Shown here: positions 1-10,581 of the stretch, piece by piece
Layout: every line of letters begins with the position of its first letter
How positions within the stretch are numbered: the first letter of the stretch is position 1
Assembly (NCBI GenBank): GCA_944472135.2
Contig: OX235270.1
Location: 117,629,842-117,693,841, forward strand
Length of the DNA: 64,000 bases
Source of the DNA: Trichobilharzia regenti
Taxonomy: Eukaryota > Platyhelminthes > Trematoda > Strigeidida > Schistosomatidae
Direction of reading: 5' to 3'
Translations under genes and position numbers: made by a program
The notes under the pieces: generated by a model
What the model was told of the DNA's origin: nothing
The model's input: only the letters and a program-made list of their open reading frames with translations
The model's database searches: none

Positions 1-258
1 AAACCAAAACACCGATTGGCCACTTGAGATTTCTTTATTGTTACACCAACATATAAAAATAATAACTGAACTAAGGTCTGTGAACAAATATTACAATAAT
101 AAATCACAAGATTACTTCTGACGGTTTTGTCCTGACTTCTTTCTGAACAGCGACCGATGAGACAATGACTGTCGTATTGATGCCTCCGCGAAGATTGGGG
201 AAGTTGATTTTGAGCAAACAACCAAGAATTGATCGTTCAATCTTCAGCTCCATTGACA
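1..258 (-). repeat. 3' LTR of Gag-element copy A, cut by the window edge
   Basis: Minus-strand copy of the 360-bp LTR seen throughout the first 28 kb. It ends at 258 with the ATTGACA border (TGTCAAT read on the minus strand) and is missing its other end only because the window starts inside it. Full copies at 4106-4465, 6533-6892 and 8888-9247 define both borders. Copy A internal sequence begins at 259. Confidence 0.9.
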
Positions 259-1369
259 CTCCCAGGCAAATAAGGGATCCAACCTTTTTTTCTTTCACGA
301 CCAATGCACGTTGACTTGGATGCCATTGCGAGAACCTGGGTCACACGGACAGAGCTGAAATGGAAAACAAACAGAAAAGCCAACACACCACAAGCATACC
401 CACAGCACAATCTCACACATCGCTGACGACCTGCGCCTCCAGACAGAGACCTCCTCTTGACATCTCGCAACACAATCGCCACTTGCTAGAATGACTCTTG
501 CAGAATGCAACGTGACCATAGCACCGACTCATGATACTCTACGCACATCCTCTTATCTACTCACTACCAGTTACCACTGCAATCGCTTGTCACTCATTCT
601 GCCTCAGTTCTAGTAGCGGTGACGCATGCGAGCCTCAGTCGTTTACACTCTTTCTCCCCGGCGTGTCGGACCGCAGCTAACAATTATCTCTGTATGCATT
701 TCATTCTCAGCAATAGCCTAGCCTCCCCGGCGTATACGACCCATCTGCTGTCCTTAGCATCAATCAATTCATTCATGGATGTAGAAGAGTGGACACAACT
801 TCAGAAGTAATCACGACGAAAATCTTAACAAAATTACGCAATAACAACAAGATACGAAAACAACAAGTAAACACAATGAATCCAAAAAACACCAATTGAT
901 AAGACACACCACACTATATACAAACAGTACAAACAACCTCGCCGATCATGTCTTGGTGGAATTCCTTTGAAGAATCGCAGGGCTATCACCAGTACGCCTA
1001 CAAACCTTCACAGGTTGACGATTGTAAGTTGTGGAATGTCCGGACACAAACAAGATTATTCAACAATTACATCAATTGGAACTCACACAACTATTTAACA
1101 CAAACATATGTATAATCAATACATCAAATGTTGTGGATTCTAGCACGACAAACTACCCTTGAAGAACCGTAGGACTTACAGCAGTGCGCCTACATTCCTT
1201 CTCAGGTTGATGATCCAAGTGGAAGTCGTCCGGACACAAACAGAATTACCAACAGCTAGATGACAGATGATATCAATTCAGTATATACAATATGAACATA
1301 TGTACAAGATCATACACCAAGCACATTGGACTGCTCATTGATGCGCTACCCTTTGAAGAACTGTAGGAC
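259..1369 (-). other. 3' untranslated region of Gag-element copy A
   Basis: This stretch lies between the gag stop and the 3' LTR of copy A and matches 17272-18034, 20862-21625 and 24453-25215 in the right arm. Reading on the minus strand it holds short overlapping frames of 74 and 81 codons near the LTR, with a hydrophobic middle. Their frames change between copies because a run of A bases differs by one, so coding is doubtful. A purine-rich run (about 285-300 on the minus strand) lies some 30 bases before the LTR and could serve as a polypurine tract. No reverse transcriptase or integrase frame is present. Confidence 0.7.
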
Positions 1370-1410
1370 TTACAGCAGTACGCCTACAACCCCTCTCAGG
1401 TTGACGCCCT
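955..1410 (-). repeat. About 192-bp tandem repeat, three diverged copies
   Basis: Three related segments start near 964, 1156 and 1349, giving a period of about 192 bp. Each reads CCTTTGAAGAA then a block ending near CAGGTTGA. Right-arm copies E, F and G have only one such block (for example 17975-18035), while the relic near 31938-32105 retains adjoining repeat sequence. The simplest reading is that unequal recombination changed the repeat number within this family. Confidence 0.8.
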
Positions 1411-3961
1411 GGGTTGGAAAATCGTTGCAGAGTTCATTTGCTAACTTCCTTCTTTCAGCTAAATCATCAAATCTGAACAGCAACTCGCTCATGCCATTGT
1501 ATCGTAGAATATAGATGACGAACAAACATACGACGTATCTGGTCAACCAAGCGTAGAAACAGAGTAATTTACACCAAAGATAATAGCATTCAATTAGTAA
1601 CTTGAAACTAGAAATGCCTTTATTCATGCAAGTCAATTTAACAACTACTCTCTCGTTTACACTTGGCTTATTCTCACTAAACTGAGCACTATCTTTCGTC
1701 TTTTCAAACCCACCAACACTATCATAGTCATTGCATAAGGCACGTGAGTTCATGGACGTCCATTTCACTGTGGAAGAAAACACCAACGATGACTGAGTGA
1801 CACAAGGTGATGAACTAAGCGGTGGATCAGAAGCTGTTCTTTTTCGGCTTTCAGATAGTTGTCCAACTGCAAGATTACCAACAATGCCGTCTTTCACCAC
1901 TAGTTCGGGTTTAGCACTATCATCTGATGATAGGTGGGTTACACGCTGATCAATCACACTGACTGTCTCACAAGTATGCATGCCTTCTGGAACTGCACCT
2001 GCATTTATTTCTACTTCACGTTCAAGTTGTACAGAACCTTTATTTAACTTAGCGGTAGTAGGCATTCCCTCCATTTCATCATGATCAACCAAAGAGAAAT
2101 CTGCACTATCATGATCATTACCACAAATATTCAATTTACCGTCAAGTTCATCATTTTCAAACTCTTTGTTAACAGCAGTAGACAATTTTGGTTCCTCCTC
2201 ACAAATCATTAAAGGTTTTATATCTTCACTCTGACTAGTTATACTTTGTAAACTTTTGGAGTCAGAACCCCACTCTGAAGCAGTAACTCTATTCTGTGAC
2301 ACTCTGTTCAACAATGGCTTACCAGTTGCAACTACAGAATTCTTCACCGCACCGTTATCGTCACACAATTCGGAGTAAGGCCTGGAGTTTACATTTAGCT
2401 TATCACTGAACTTGCTCACTGTTTCACAGTTCTCCTTTGTATTCACCTCTTGAAAACGTGTAAAACACAACCGTGTTTGTCTTGCATCTTGTAACTCATC
2501 TGTTGAGGATGTACTACGAAACCTGTTACACTCATTAGGTCTATATGCATTACTGGACATCATGGAGCCTTCTCGATATCCACCTCTCTGAGGCCTACTC
2601 GTCATCAATGATTGCATTTTGCTCTCAGACTGCTCTATTCTAGGGGTGAGATTCAATATACTGGCAAACTTGCTCATAGATTGATTGACACTATCGTTTA
2701 CCAGTTTCAGAATATCATCACCCTCTACACTCACAACTCTCCCCATGTATCTCTTCAGGGAAAACAAGAAGTCTATATAGGAAACTATATGCCCGCACTA
2801 GTAAGTACAAAAACTCATCCATACCCTACCTAGCCCGTGTTCTGTGTGATAAAGAATGCATCAGGCATGAAACCTTTAACTTATTAAATAGTCAGTAGAA
2901 CAAATGGATCTCGTCTTTTCAACTCACATCATTTACAGGTACAACGTTTTCTCTCTACCTTTCTTTTCTCTTTCTGTATTTATTTTTGTTATGTGCCGTT
3001 TTGTTTCTCTCTTCCTTACAAACTCTACTTAAAACATTCTTGTTCGTTCTTTTACACTCTGTATATCTCGACCATTATGCTGTCGCTTACGCCAGTAAAT
3101 ATGCTAGTAGTATGTACTTTTCTAACACCTTCAAGCATTTTAATTTTGGCTCTGCTACCGACATACTAATATGTTGTTGAGATAATCTTTAATCTATGTA
3201 GAACTTTATTTATTGTTAATGTAAAAACTGGATGCAATATTGTAGTAAACTGCTGAGAATTCCATTCTGTATCACAAGTACTGATTTGGAATAAAGCTTA
3301 TATAATAATAATAATCAAACTTTGGCTCGATACCCTCATCCTCCATACGGGAGCTTATCTTCAGCCACTTCCTTTGCAGTCGAGTAGGTAGGCGTCTTGC
3401 TATTACTTCTAGTATAAAACTCCAGTTGAGGTCACTCATGCGATTCATCGAAATCATTCCATTCTTGTAAATTAGCAAATTATCTAAAAACTCAGTGAGT
3501 GACTGGGAGTCATCCTGTAATTGACCACCATTACCCTTAACAGCCTCGAATAATTTCCCTGCAATCATCGAAGGTCTTCCAAACCTTTGACGTAATATGC
3601 TCATAGCCTCATCGTAGCCCTCTTTTGGCTTCATAAACTTACAGCACTGTATAGCTCTTGCAGCATCTCCAGTGCAATATCTCATCAAATACATTAACTT
3701 CAATTCATCACCTAATAGAAAACTACTCAACATGATCTCAAACTCCTTCACAAATTGTAAATAATCAGCTGGGTTTCCATCGAAACACCGTGGTTCTAAT
3801 TTAGGGAGTTTGATGTTTCTATTATCCCTGAATGGCGAAACAGTAACATCAACCATGTCATGCTTAACATCAGACACATCGTTACAATTAACAGACAAGT
3901 CACAATGACTTACTTTCCTGTTTGCATCCAAGACACTCTGTCCCTTCTTTGACCCAGGCAT
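1370..3961 (-). pseudogene. Gag-like ORF, copy A, split by a CR1-like insertion
   Basis: Reading on the minus strand, the start ATG is at 3961 and the protein matches intact copy C until residue ~216, where sequence 2721-3314 intervenes. It resumes at DDILKLVN near 2720 and runs open to 1370. The C-terminus is the long type: a cysteine- and tyrosine-rich hydrophobic stretch and then a RRKLANELC motif, reading a little further than copies E and F. The core (KLPKLEPRCFDG and LRQRFGRP) resembles DUF1759, found in Gag of Bel/Pao elements. No CCHC zinc knuckle is seen. The interruption should abolish a full Gag. Confidence 0.85.
2721..3314 (+). mobile_element. 5'-truncated CR1-like non-LTR element, 3' end only
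   Basis: About 594 bp absent from all other gag copies splits the sequence between ATATCATCA and TCAAACTTTGG. It ends with GGAATAAAGC followed by an ATA-repeat tail, as expected for the 3' end of CR1-like elements. A possible TCA target duplication flanks it. The reverse complement of the same 3' end occurs at 63575-64000, so it is a dispersed family. It carries no substantial ORF, consistent with severe 5' truncation. Assignment to a named schistosome family (SR1-like) is inference. Confidence 0.8.
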
Positions 3962-4105
3962 TGTTGAACTTGACCCAATTCCAAAAATGTTCCAGATATT
4001 GCTTGTTCAAAGAGGACTTGACCGGCACCAGGAAAAATGAACGGCGACTATCCAATCTTTCACCAACTGTTTGAATCCGCCAGATCTGTTTCCATCGTCA
4101 GAAAC

Positions 4106-4465
4106 TGTCAATCACGTCTCATAAACCGTTAATGCCCAGCTCTTGCTACGCTCGGGCCCACGCTGTTCCTTGAAGTTTTCAGAAACGCTTAGTTATAACG
4201 GACGAAAAAACCAAAACACCGATTGGCCGCTTGAGATTTCTTTATTGTTACACCAACATATAAAAATAATAACTGAACTAAGGTCTGTGAACAAATATTA
4301 CAATAATAAATCACAAGATTACTTCTGACGGTTTTGTCCTGACTTCTTTCTGAACAGCGACCGATGAGACGATGACTGTCGTATTGATGCCTCCGCGAAA
4401 ATTGGGGAAGTTGGTTTTGAGCAAACAACCAAGAATTGATCGTTCAATCTTCAACTACATTGACA
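4106..4465 (-). repeat. Complete LTR (360 bp), 5' LTR of copy A
   Basis: Starts TGTCAAT and ends ATTGACA on the plus strand, which are complementary borders. It directly precedes (on the minus strand) the leader and ATG of copy A. On its other side it abuts a partial LTR in opposite orientation across the pentamer CTAAG. The same junction, reversed, occurs at 27301-27748 in the right arm. Confidence 0.92.
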
Positions 4466-4553
4466 CTAAGGGTTTCTGAAATACTTCAATGAACAGCGTT
4501 GGCCCGAGCGTAGCAAGAGCTGTGCGTTAACGGTTTACGAGACGTGACTGATA
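4466..4553 (+). repeat. Partial LTR (last 88 bp) leading copy B
   Basis: Matches the final 88 bp of the plus-strand LTR with several substitutions, and is followed by the copy B leader. It is the reverse complement counterpart of the 88-bp LTR pieces at 20136-20223, 23727-23814 and 27301-27388, and is closest to the last. The missing LTR part suggests a break at the nested solo-LTR insertion site. Confidence 0.85.
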
Positions 4554-4698
4554 GTTTCTGATGGTGAAGTCAGTTGTCGACGGTTTTGGACCGCTGGTGA
4601 CAGTTTGGATAGTCGCCGTTCATCTTTCCTGCTGTCGGTCAAGTCCTTTTTGAACAAACCATATATGGAACATTTTTGGAATTGGGTCAAGTTCAACA

Positions 4699-6466
4699 AT
4701 GCCTGGGTCAAAGAAGGGACAGAGTGTCTTGGATGCAAACAGGAATGTAAGTCATTGTGACTTGTCTGTTAATTGTAACGATGTGTCTGATGTTAAGCAT
4801 GACATGGTTGATGCTAGGGATAATAGGATTATCAACTCCCCAAGTATGAACCTCGGTGTTTCGACGGAAACACAGCTGAATATTTACAGTTTGTAAGGGA
4901 ATTTAAAATCATGTTGATTATTTCCTTATTAAATAATGAAATGAAGTTGATGCATCTGATGATGTACTGCACTGGAGTTGCTTCAAGAGCTATACAGTGC
5001 TGTAAGATTATGAAGCCAAAATAGGGCTACGATGAGGCTATGGGCATATTACGTCAAAGGTTTGGAAGACATTCAATGATTGTAAGGAACGTATACGAAG
5101 CTGTCATAGTTAATGGCAGCCAACTTAGAGATGACTCCAAGGCACTCACTGAGTTACTCGGTGATCTGTTGACAGACAAGAATGCACTGATTTCTAAGAA
5201 TTGCATGAGTGACCTCAACTGGAGTTTTATACTAGAAGTAATAGCAAGACGCCTACCTACTCGACTGCAAAGGAAGTGGCTGAAGATAAGCTCCCGTATG
5301 GAGGATGAGGGTATCGAGCCAAAGTTTGATGATATTCTGAAACTGGTAAACGATAGTGTCAATCAATCTATGAGCAAGTTTGCCAGTATATTGAATCTCA
5401 CCCTAGAATAGAGCAGTCTGAGAGCAAAATGCAATCATTGATGACGAGTAGGCCTCAGAGAGGTGGATATCGAGAAGGCTCCATGATGTCCAGTAATGCA
5501 TATAGACCTAATGAGTGTAACAGGTTTCGTAGTACATCCTCAACAGATGAGTTACAAGATGCAAGACAAACACGGTTGTGTTTTACACGTTTTCAAGAGG
5601 TGAATACAAAGGAGAACTGTGAAACAGTGAGCAAGTTCAGTGATAAGCTAAATGTAAACTCCAGGCCTTACTCCGAATTGTGTGACGATAACGGTGCGGT
5701 GAAGAATTCTGTAGTTGCAACTGGTAAGCCATTGTTGAACAGAGTGTCACAGAATAGAGTTACTGCTTCAGAGTGGGGTTCTGACTCCAAAAGTTTACAA
5801 AGTATAACTAGTCAGAGTGAAGATATAAAACCTTTAATGATTTGTGAGGAGGAACCAAAATTGTCTACTGCTGTTAACAAAGAGTTTGAAAATGATGAAC
5901 TTGACGGTAAATTGAATATTTGTGGTAATGATCATGATAGTGCAGATTTCTCTTTGGTTGATCATGATGAAATGGAGGGAATGCCTACTACCGCTAAGTT
6001 AAATAAAGGTTCTGTACAACTTGAACGTGAAGTAGAAATAAATGCAGGTGCAGTTCCAGAAGGCATGCATACTTGTGAGACAGTCAGTGTGATTGATCAG
6101 CGTGTAACCCACCTATCATCAGATGATAGTGCTAAACCTGAGCTGATAGTAAAAGACACCAGTGGTGGTGGTCTTGCAGGTAGACAAACTTCTGAAAGCC
6201 GAGCAACAACAGCTTTTGATCCACCGCTAACTTCATCAACTGATATCAATCAGTCGTCGTTGGTGCTGTCATCCACAATGAAAAAGACGCCCATCAACTC
6301 AAGTATCTTGTGCAATGACTATGCTACTATCAGTTCGTTTGAAAGGACGAATATCAATGGTCAGTTTAGTGAGGATAAGCCAAGTGTAAACGAGAGAGTA
6401 ACTGATAAATTGACTTGCATGAATAAAGGCATTTCTAGTTTCAAGTTACTATTTGAATGTTATTAA
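4699..6466 (+). pseudogene. Gag-like ORF, copy B, diverged N-terminal half and several lesions
   Basis: The frame opens at 4699 with the family N-terminus (MPGSKKGQSVLDANR). It then loses about 15 bp where other copies read VTVSPF and shifts frame near 4832, stopping at 4896. In the original frame a TAG lies at 5022-5024, and a one-base loss near 5405 breaks the frame again. From 5429 it is open to a TAA after ECY at 6466. Up to about 5205 the sequence is clearly diverged from copies A, C, D, E and F; beyond it is near-identical. Copy G has the same diverged segment, the same first frameshift and the same switch point. The C-terminus is the short type. Confidence 0.85.
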
Positions 6467-6532
6467 CTTTGGTGTAAATTACTCTGTTTCTACGCTTGGT
6501 TGACCAGATACGTCGTATGTTTGTTCGTCATC

Positions 6533-6892
6533 TGTCAATGGAGTTGAAGATTGAACGATCAATTCTTGGTTGTTTGCTCAAAATCAACTTCCCCAATTTT
6601 CGCGGAGGCATCAATACGATAGTCATCGTCTCATCGGTCGCTGTTCAGAAAGAAGTCAGGAGAAAACCGTCAGAAGTAATCTTGTGATTTATTATTGTAA
6701 TATTTGTTCACAGACCTTAGTTCAGTTATTATTTTTATATGTTGGTGTAACAATAAAGAAATCTCAAGCGGCCAATCGGTGTTTTGGTTTTTTCGTCCGT
6801 TATAACTAAGCGTTTCTGAAAACTTCAAGGAACAGCGTGGGCCCGAGCGTAGCAAGAGCTGGGCATTAACGGTTTATGAGACGTGATTGACA
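6533..6892 (+). repeat. Complete LTR (360 bp) shared by copies B and C
   Basis: TGTCAAT to ATTGACA borders. An AATAAA signal is at 6752-6757. It serves as 3' LTR of copy B and 5' LTR of copy C, so adjacent elements share one LTR. It carries the variant ACGATAGTC where most other LTRs here read ACGACAGTC. No tRNA primer binding site is recognisable just after it. Confidence 0.93.
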
Positions 6893-7036
6893 GTTTCTGA
6901 CGATGGAAACAGATCTGGCGGATTCAAACAGTTGGTGAAAGATTGGATAGTCGCCGTTCATTTTTCCTGGTGCCGGTCAAGTCCTCTTTGAACAAGCAAT
7001 ATCTGGAACATTTTTGGAATTGGGTCAAGTTCAACA

Positions 7037-8821
7037 ATGCCTGGGTCAAAGAAGGGACAGAGTGTCTTGGATGCAAACAGGAAAGTAAGTCATTGTGACT
7101 TGTCTGTTAATTGTAACGATGTGTCTGATGTTAAGCATGACATGGTTGATGTTACTGTTTCGCCATTCAGGGATAATAGAAACATCAAACTCCCTAAATT
7201 AGAACCACGGTGTTTCGATGGAAACCCAGCTGATTATTTACAATTTGTGAAGGAGTTTGAGATCATGTTGAGTAGTTTTCTATTAGGTGATGAATTGAAG
7301 TTAATGTATTTGATGAGATATTGCACTGGAGATGCTGCAAGAGCTATACAGTGCTGTAAGTTTATGAAGCCAAAAGAGGGCTACGATGAGGCTATGAGCA
7401 TATTACGTCAAAGGTTTGGAAGACCTTCGATGATTGCAGGGAAATTATTCGAGGCTGTTAAGGGTAATGGTGGTCAATTACAGGATGACTCCCAGTCACT
7501 CACTGAGTTTTTAGATAATTTGCTAATTTACAAGAATGGAATGATTTTGATGAATCGCATGAGTGACCTCAACTGGAGTTTTATACTAGAAGTAATAGCA
7601 AGACGCCTACCTACTCGACTGCAAAGGAAGTGGCTGAAGATAAGCTCCCGTATGGAGGATGAGGGTATCGAGCCAAAGTTTGATGATATTCTGAAACTGG
7701 TAAACGATAGTGTCAATCAATCTATGAGCAAGTTTGCCAGTATATTGAATCTCACCCCTAGAATAGAGCAGTCTGAGAGCAAAATGCAATCATTGATGAC
7801 GAGTAGGCCTCAGAGAGGTGGATATCGAGAAGGCTCCATGATGTCCAGTAATGCATATAGACCTAATGAGTGTAACAGGTTTCGTAGTACATCCTCAACA
7901 GATGAGTTACAAGATGCAAGACAAACACGGTTGTGTTTTACACGTTTTCAAGAGGTGAATACAAAGGAGAACTGTGAAACAGTGAGCAAGTTCAGTGATA
8001 AGCTAAATGTAAACTCCAGGCCTTACTCCGAATTGTGTGACGATAACGGTGCGGTGAAGAATTCTGTAGTTGCAACCGGTAAGCCATTGTTGAATAGAGT
8101 GTCACAGAATAGAGTTACTGCTTCAGAGTGGGGTTCTGACTCCAAAAGTTTACAAAGTATAACTAGTCAGAGTGAAGATATAAAACCTTTAATGATTTGT
8201 GAGGAGGAACCAAAATTGTCTACTGCTGTTAACAAAGAGTTTGAAAATGATGAACTTGACGGTAAATTGAATATTTGTGGTAATGATCATGATAGTGCAG
8301 ATTTCTCTTTGGTTGATCATGATGAAATGGAGGGAATGCCTACTACCGCTAAGTTAAATAAAGGTTCTGTACAACTTGAACGTGAAGTAGAAATAAATGC
8401 AGGTGCAGTTCCAGAAGGCATGCATACTTGTCAGACCGTCAGTATGATTGATCAGCATGTAGCCCACCTATTATCAGATGATAGTGCTAAACCTGAGCTG
8501 ATAGTAAAAGACACCAGTGGTGGTGGTCTTGCAGGTAGACAAACTTCTGAAAGCCGAGCAACAACAGCTTTTGATCCACCGCTAACTTCATCAACTGATA
8601 TCAATCAGTCGTCGTTGGTGCTGTCATCCACAATGAAAAAGACGCCCATCAACTCAAGTATCTTGTGCAATGACTATGCTAGTATCAGTTCGTTTGAAAG
8701 GACGAATATCAATGGTCAGTTTAGTGAGGATAAGCCAGGTGTAAACGAGAGAGTAACTGATAAATTGACTTGCATGAATAAAGGCATTTCTAGTTTCAAG
8801 TTACTATTTGAATGTTATTAA
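7037..8821 (+). CDS. Gag-like protein of a Gag-only LTR element, copy C, intact (594 aa)
   Basis: Uninterrupted 594-aa frame starting 144 bp after the 5' LTR and ending 66 bp before the 3' LTR. Residues about 51-130 (KLPKLEPRCFDGNPADYLQF then CTGDAARAIQCC and ILRQRFGRP) resemble DUF1759, a domain of Gag proteins from Bel/Pao elements. By analogy it would form particles packaging element RNA. The remainder is polar, with an acidic stretch around residues 395-445 (EEEPKLS, DHDEMEGMP). No CCHC knuckle, protease, RT or integrase motif is visible, and no further ORF follows before the LTR. The stop after ECY is made by one base: other copies read TTATCT where this reads TTAACT, extending through a hydrophobic tail. 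It is likely non-autonomous. The function is inferred from the family, not shown. Confidence 0.85.
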   Translation: MPGSKKGQSVLDANRKVSHCDLSVNCNDVSDVKHDMVDVTVSPFRDNRNIKLPKLEPRCFDGNPADYLQFVKEFEIMLSSFLLGDELKLMYLMRYCTGDAARAIQCCKFMKPKEGYDEAMSILRQRFGRPSMIAGKLFEAVKGNGGQLQDDSQSLTEFLDNLLIYKNGMILMNRMSDLNWSFILEVIARRLPTRLQRKWLKISSRMEDEGIEPKFDDILKLVNDSVNQSMSKFASILNLTPRIEQSESKMQSLMTSRPQRGGYREGSMMSSNAYRPNECNRFRSTSSTDELQDARQTRLCFTRFQEVNTKENCETVSKFSDKLNVNSRPYSELCDDNGAVKNSVVATGKPLLNRVSQNRVTASEWGSDSKSLQSITSQSEDIKPLMICEEEPKLSTAVNKEFENDELDGKLNICGNDHDSADFSLVDHDEMEGMPTTAKLNKGSVQLEREVEINAGAVPEGMHTCQTVSMIDQHVAHLLSDDSAKPELIVKDTSGGGLAGRQTSESRATTAFDPPLTSSTDINQSSLVLSSTMKKTPINSSILCNDYASISSFERTNINGQFSEDKPGVNERVTDKLTCMNKGISSFKLLFECY

Positions 8822-8887
8822 CTTTGGTGTAAATTACTCTGTTTCTACGCTTGGTTGACCAGATACGTCGTATGTTTGTTCGTCATC

Positions 8888-9247
8888 TGTCAATGGAGTT
8901 GAAGATTGAACGATCAATTCTTGGTTGTTTGCTCAAAATCAACTTCCCCAATTTTCGCGGAGGCATCAATACGATAGTCATCGTCTCATCGGTCGCTGTT
9001 CAGAAAGAAGTCAGGAGAAAACCGTCAGAAGTAATCTTGTGATTTATTATTGTAATATTTGTTCACAGACCTTAGTTCAGTTATTATTTTTATATGTTGG
9101 TGTAACAATAAAGAAATCTCAAGTGGCCAATCGGTGTTTTGGTTTTTTCGTCCGTTATAACTAAGCGTTTCTGAAAACTTCAAGGAACAGCGTGGGCCCG
9201 AGCGTAGCAAGAGCTGGGCATTAACGGTTTATGAGACGTGATTGACA
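8888..9247 (+). repeat. Complete LTR (360 bp) shared by copies C and D
   Basis: Same borders and length as the LTR at 6533, with the same ACGATAGTC variant, at a spacing of 2355 bp. It is preceded immediately by GTTCGTCATC, the point where about 0.8 kb of 3' untranslated sequence present in right-arm copies is missing. Confidence 0.93.
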
Positions 9248-10508
9248 GTTTCTGACGATGGAAACAGATCTGGCGGATTCAAACAGTTGGTGAAAGATTG
9301 GATAGTCGCCGTTCATTTTTCCTGGTGCCGGTCAAGTCCTCTTTGAACAAGCAATATCTGGAACATTTTTGGAATTGGGTCAAGTTCAACAATGCCTGGG
9401 TCAAAGAAGGGACAGAGTGTCTTGGATGCAAACAGGAAAGTAAGTCATTGTGACTTGTCTGTTAATTGTAACGATGTGTCTGATGTTAAGCATGACATGG
9501 TTGATGTTACTGTTTCGCCATTCAGGGATAATAGAAACATCAAACTCCCTAAATTAGAACCACGGTGTTTCGATGGAAACCCAGCTGATTATTTACAATT
9601 TGTGAAGGAGTTTGAGATCATGTTGAGTAGTTTTCTATTAGGTGATGAATTGAAGTTAATGTATTTGATGAGATATTGCACTGGAGATGCTGCAAGAGCT
9701 ATACAGTGCTGTAAGTTTATGAAGCCAAAAGAGGGCTACGATGAGGCTATGAGCATATTACGTCAAAGGTTTGGAAGACCTTCGATGATTGCAGGGAAAT
9801 TATTCGAGGCTGTTAAGGGTAATGGTGGTCAATTACAGGATGACTCCCAGTCACTCACTGAGTTTTTAGATAATTTGCTAATTTACAAGAATGGAATGAT
9901 TTCGATGAATCGCATGAGTGACCTCAACTGGAGTTTTATACTAGAAGTAATAGCAAGACGCCTACCTACTCGACTGCAAAGGAAGTGGCTGAAGATAAGC
10001 TCCCGTATGGAGGATGAGGGTATCGAGCCAAAGTTTGATGATATTCTGAAACTGGTAAACGATAGTGTCAATCAATCTATGAGCAAGTTTGCCAGTATAT
10101 TGAATCTCACCCCTAGAATAGAGCAGTCTGAGAGCAAAATGCAATCATTGATGACGAGTAGGCCTCAGAGAGGTGGATATCGAGAAGGCTCCATGATGTC
10201 CAGTAATGCATATAGACCTAATGAGTGTAACAGGTTTCGTAGTACATCCTCAACAGATGAGTTACAAGATGCAAGACAAACACGGTTGTGTTTTACACGT
10301 TTTCAAGAGGTGAATACAAAGGAGAACTGTGAAACAGTGAGCAAGTTCAGTGATAAGCTAAATGTAAACTCCAGGCCTTACTCCGAATTGTGTGACGATA
10401 ACGGTGCGGTGAAGAATTCTGTAGTTGCAACTGGTAAGCCATTGTTGAACAGAGTGTCACAGAATAGAGTTACTGCTTCAGAGTGGGGTTCTGACTCCAA
10501 AAGTTTAC

Positions 10509-10514
10509 AAAGTA
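10509..10514 (+). other. Target site duplication AAAGTA, left side
   Basis: AAAGTA occurs here and again at 13621-13626, bracketing the insert. Intact gag copies have it once, in TTTACAAAGTATAACTAG. This fixes the limits of the inserted Penelope-like element at 10515-13620. Confidence 0.85.
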
Positions 10515-10581
10515 AAATCAACTTCCCCAATTTTCGCGGAGGCATCAATACGATAGTCATCGTCTCATCGGTCGCTGTTCA
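10515..10581 (+). repeat. 67-bp LTR fragment at the 5' end of the Penelope-like element
   Basis: This segment is identical by eye to part of the Gag-element LTR (for example within 6578-6646) but lies inside the insert, between the target duplication and the left pLTR. It carries ACGATAGTC, the variant of the LTRs at 6533 and 8888, not that of copy D's own 3' LTR at 14355. It joins the pLTR at a TTCA shared by both sequences. Confidence 0.88.

Noticed and set aside
4320..4420. CCGATGAGACGATGACTGTCG in the minus LTR as a second hammerhead ribozyme
   Set aside because: The core would need CTGATGA and a following GAA with paired stems. The first base pattern is wrong and no GAA sits at the right distance.
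5054..5362. Antisense frames of 60-102 codons opposite gag
   Set aside because: They are shadows of the gag coding sequence in another frame and have no independent support.
6570..6809. 79-codon plus frame and 61-codon minus frame repeated in every LTR copy
   Set aside because: They recur only because the LTRs are recent copies. The frames overlap on opposite strands and show no coding-type variation, and the region holds the AATAAA signal.
6893..7036. tRNA primer binding site after the 5' LTR
   Set aside because: No TGG-starting complement of a tRNA 3' end could be identified next to the LTR. The first TGG is about ten bases in and differs between subfamilies.
7080..7092. GTAAGT early in gag as a splice donor for a subgenomic RNA
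   Set aside because: The motif is present in all copies, but no acceptor or downstream env-like ORF supports splicing.
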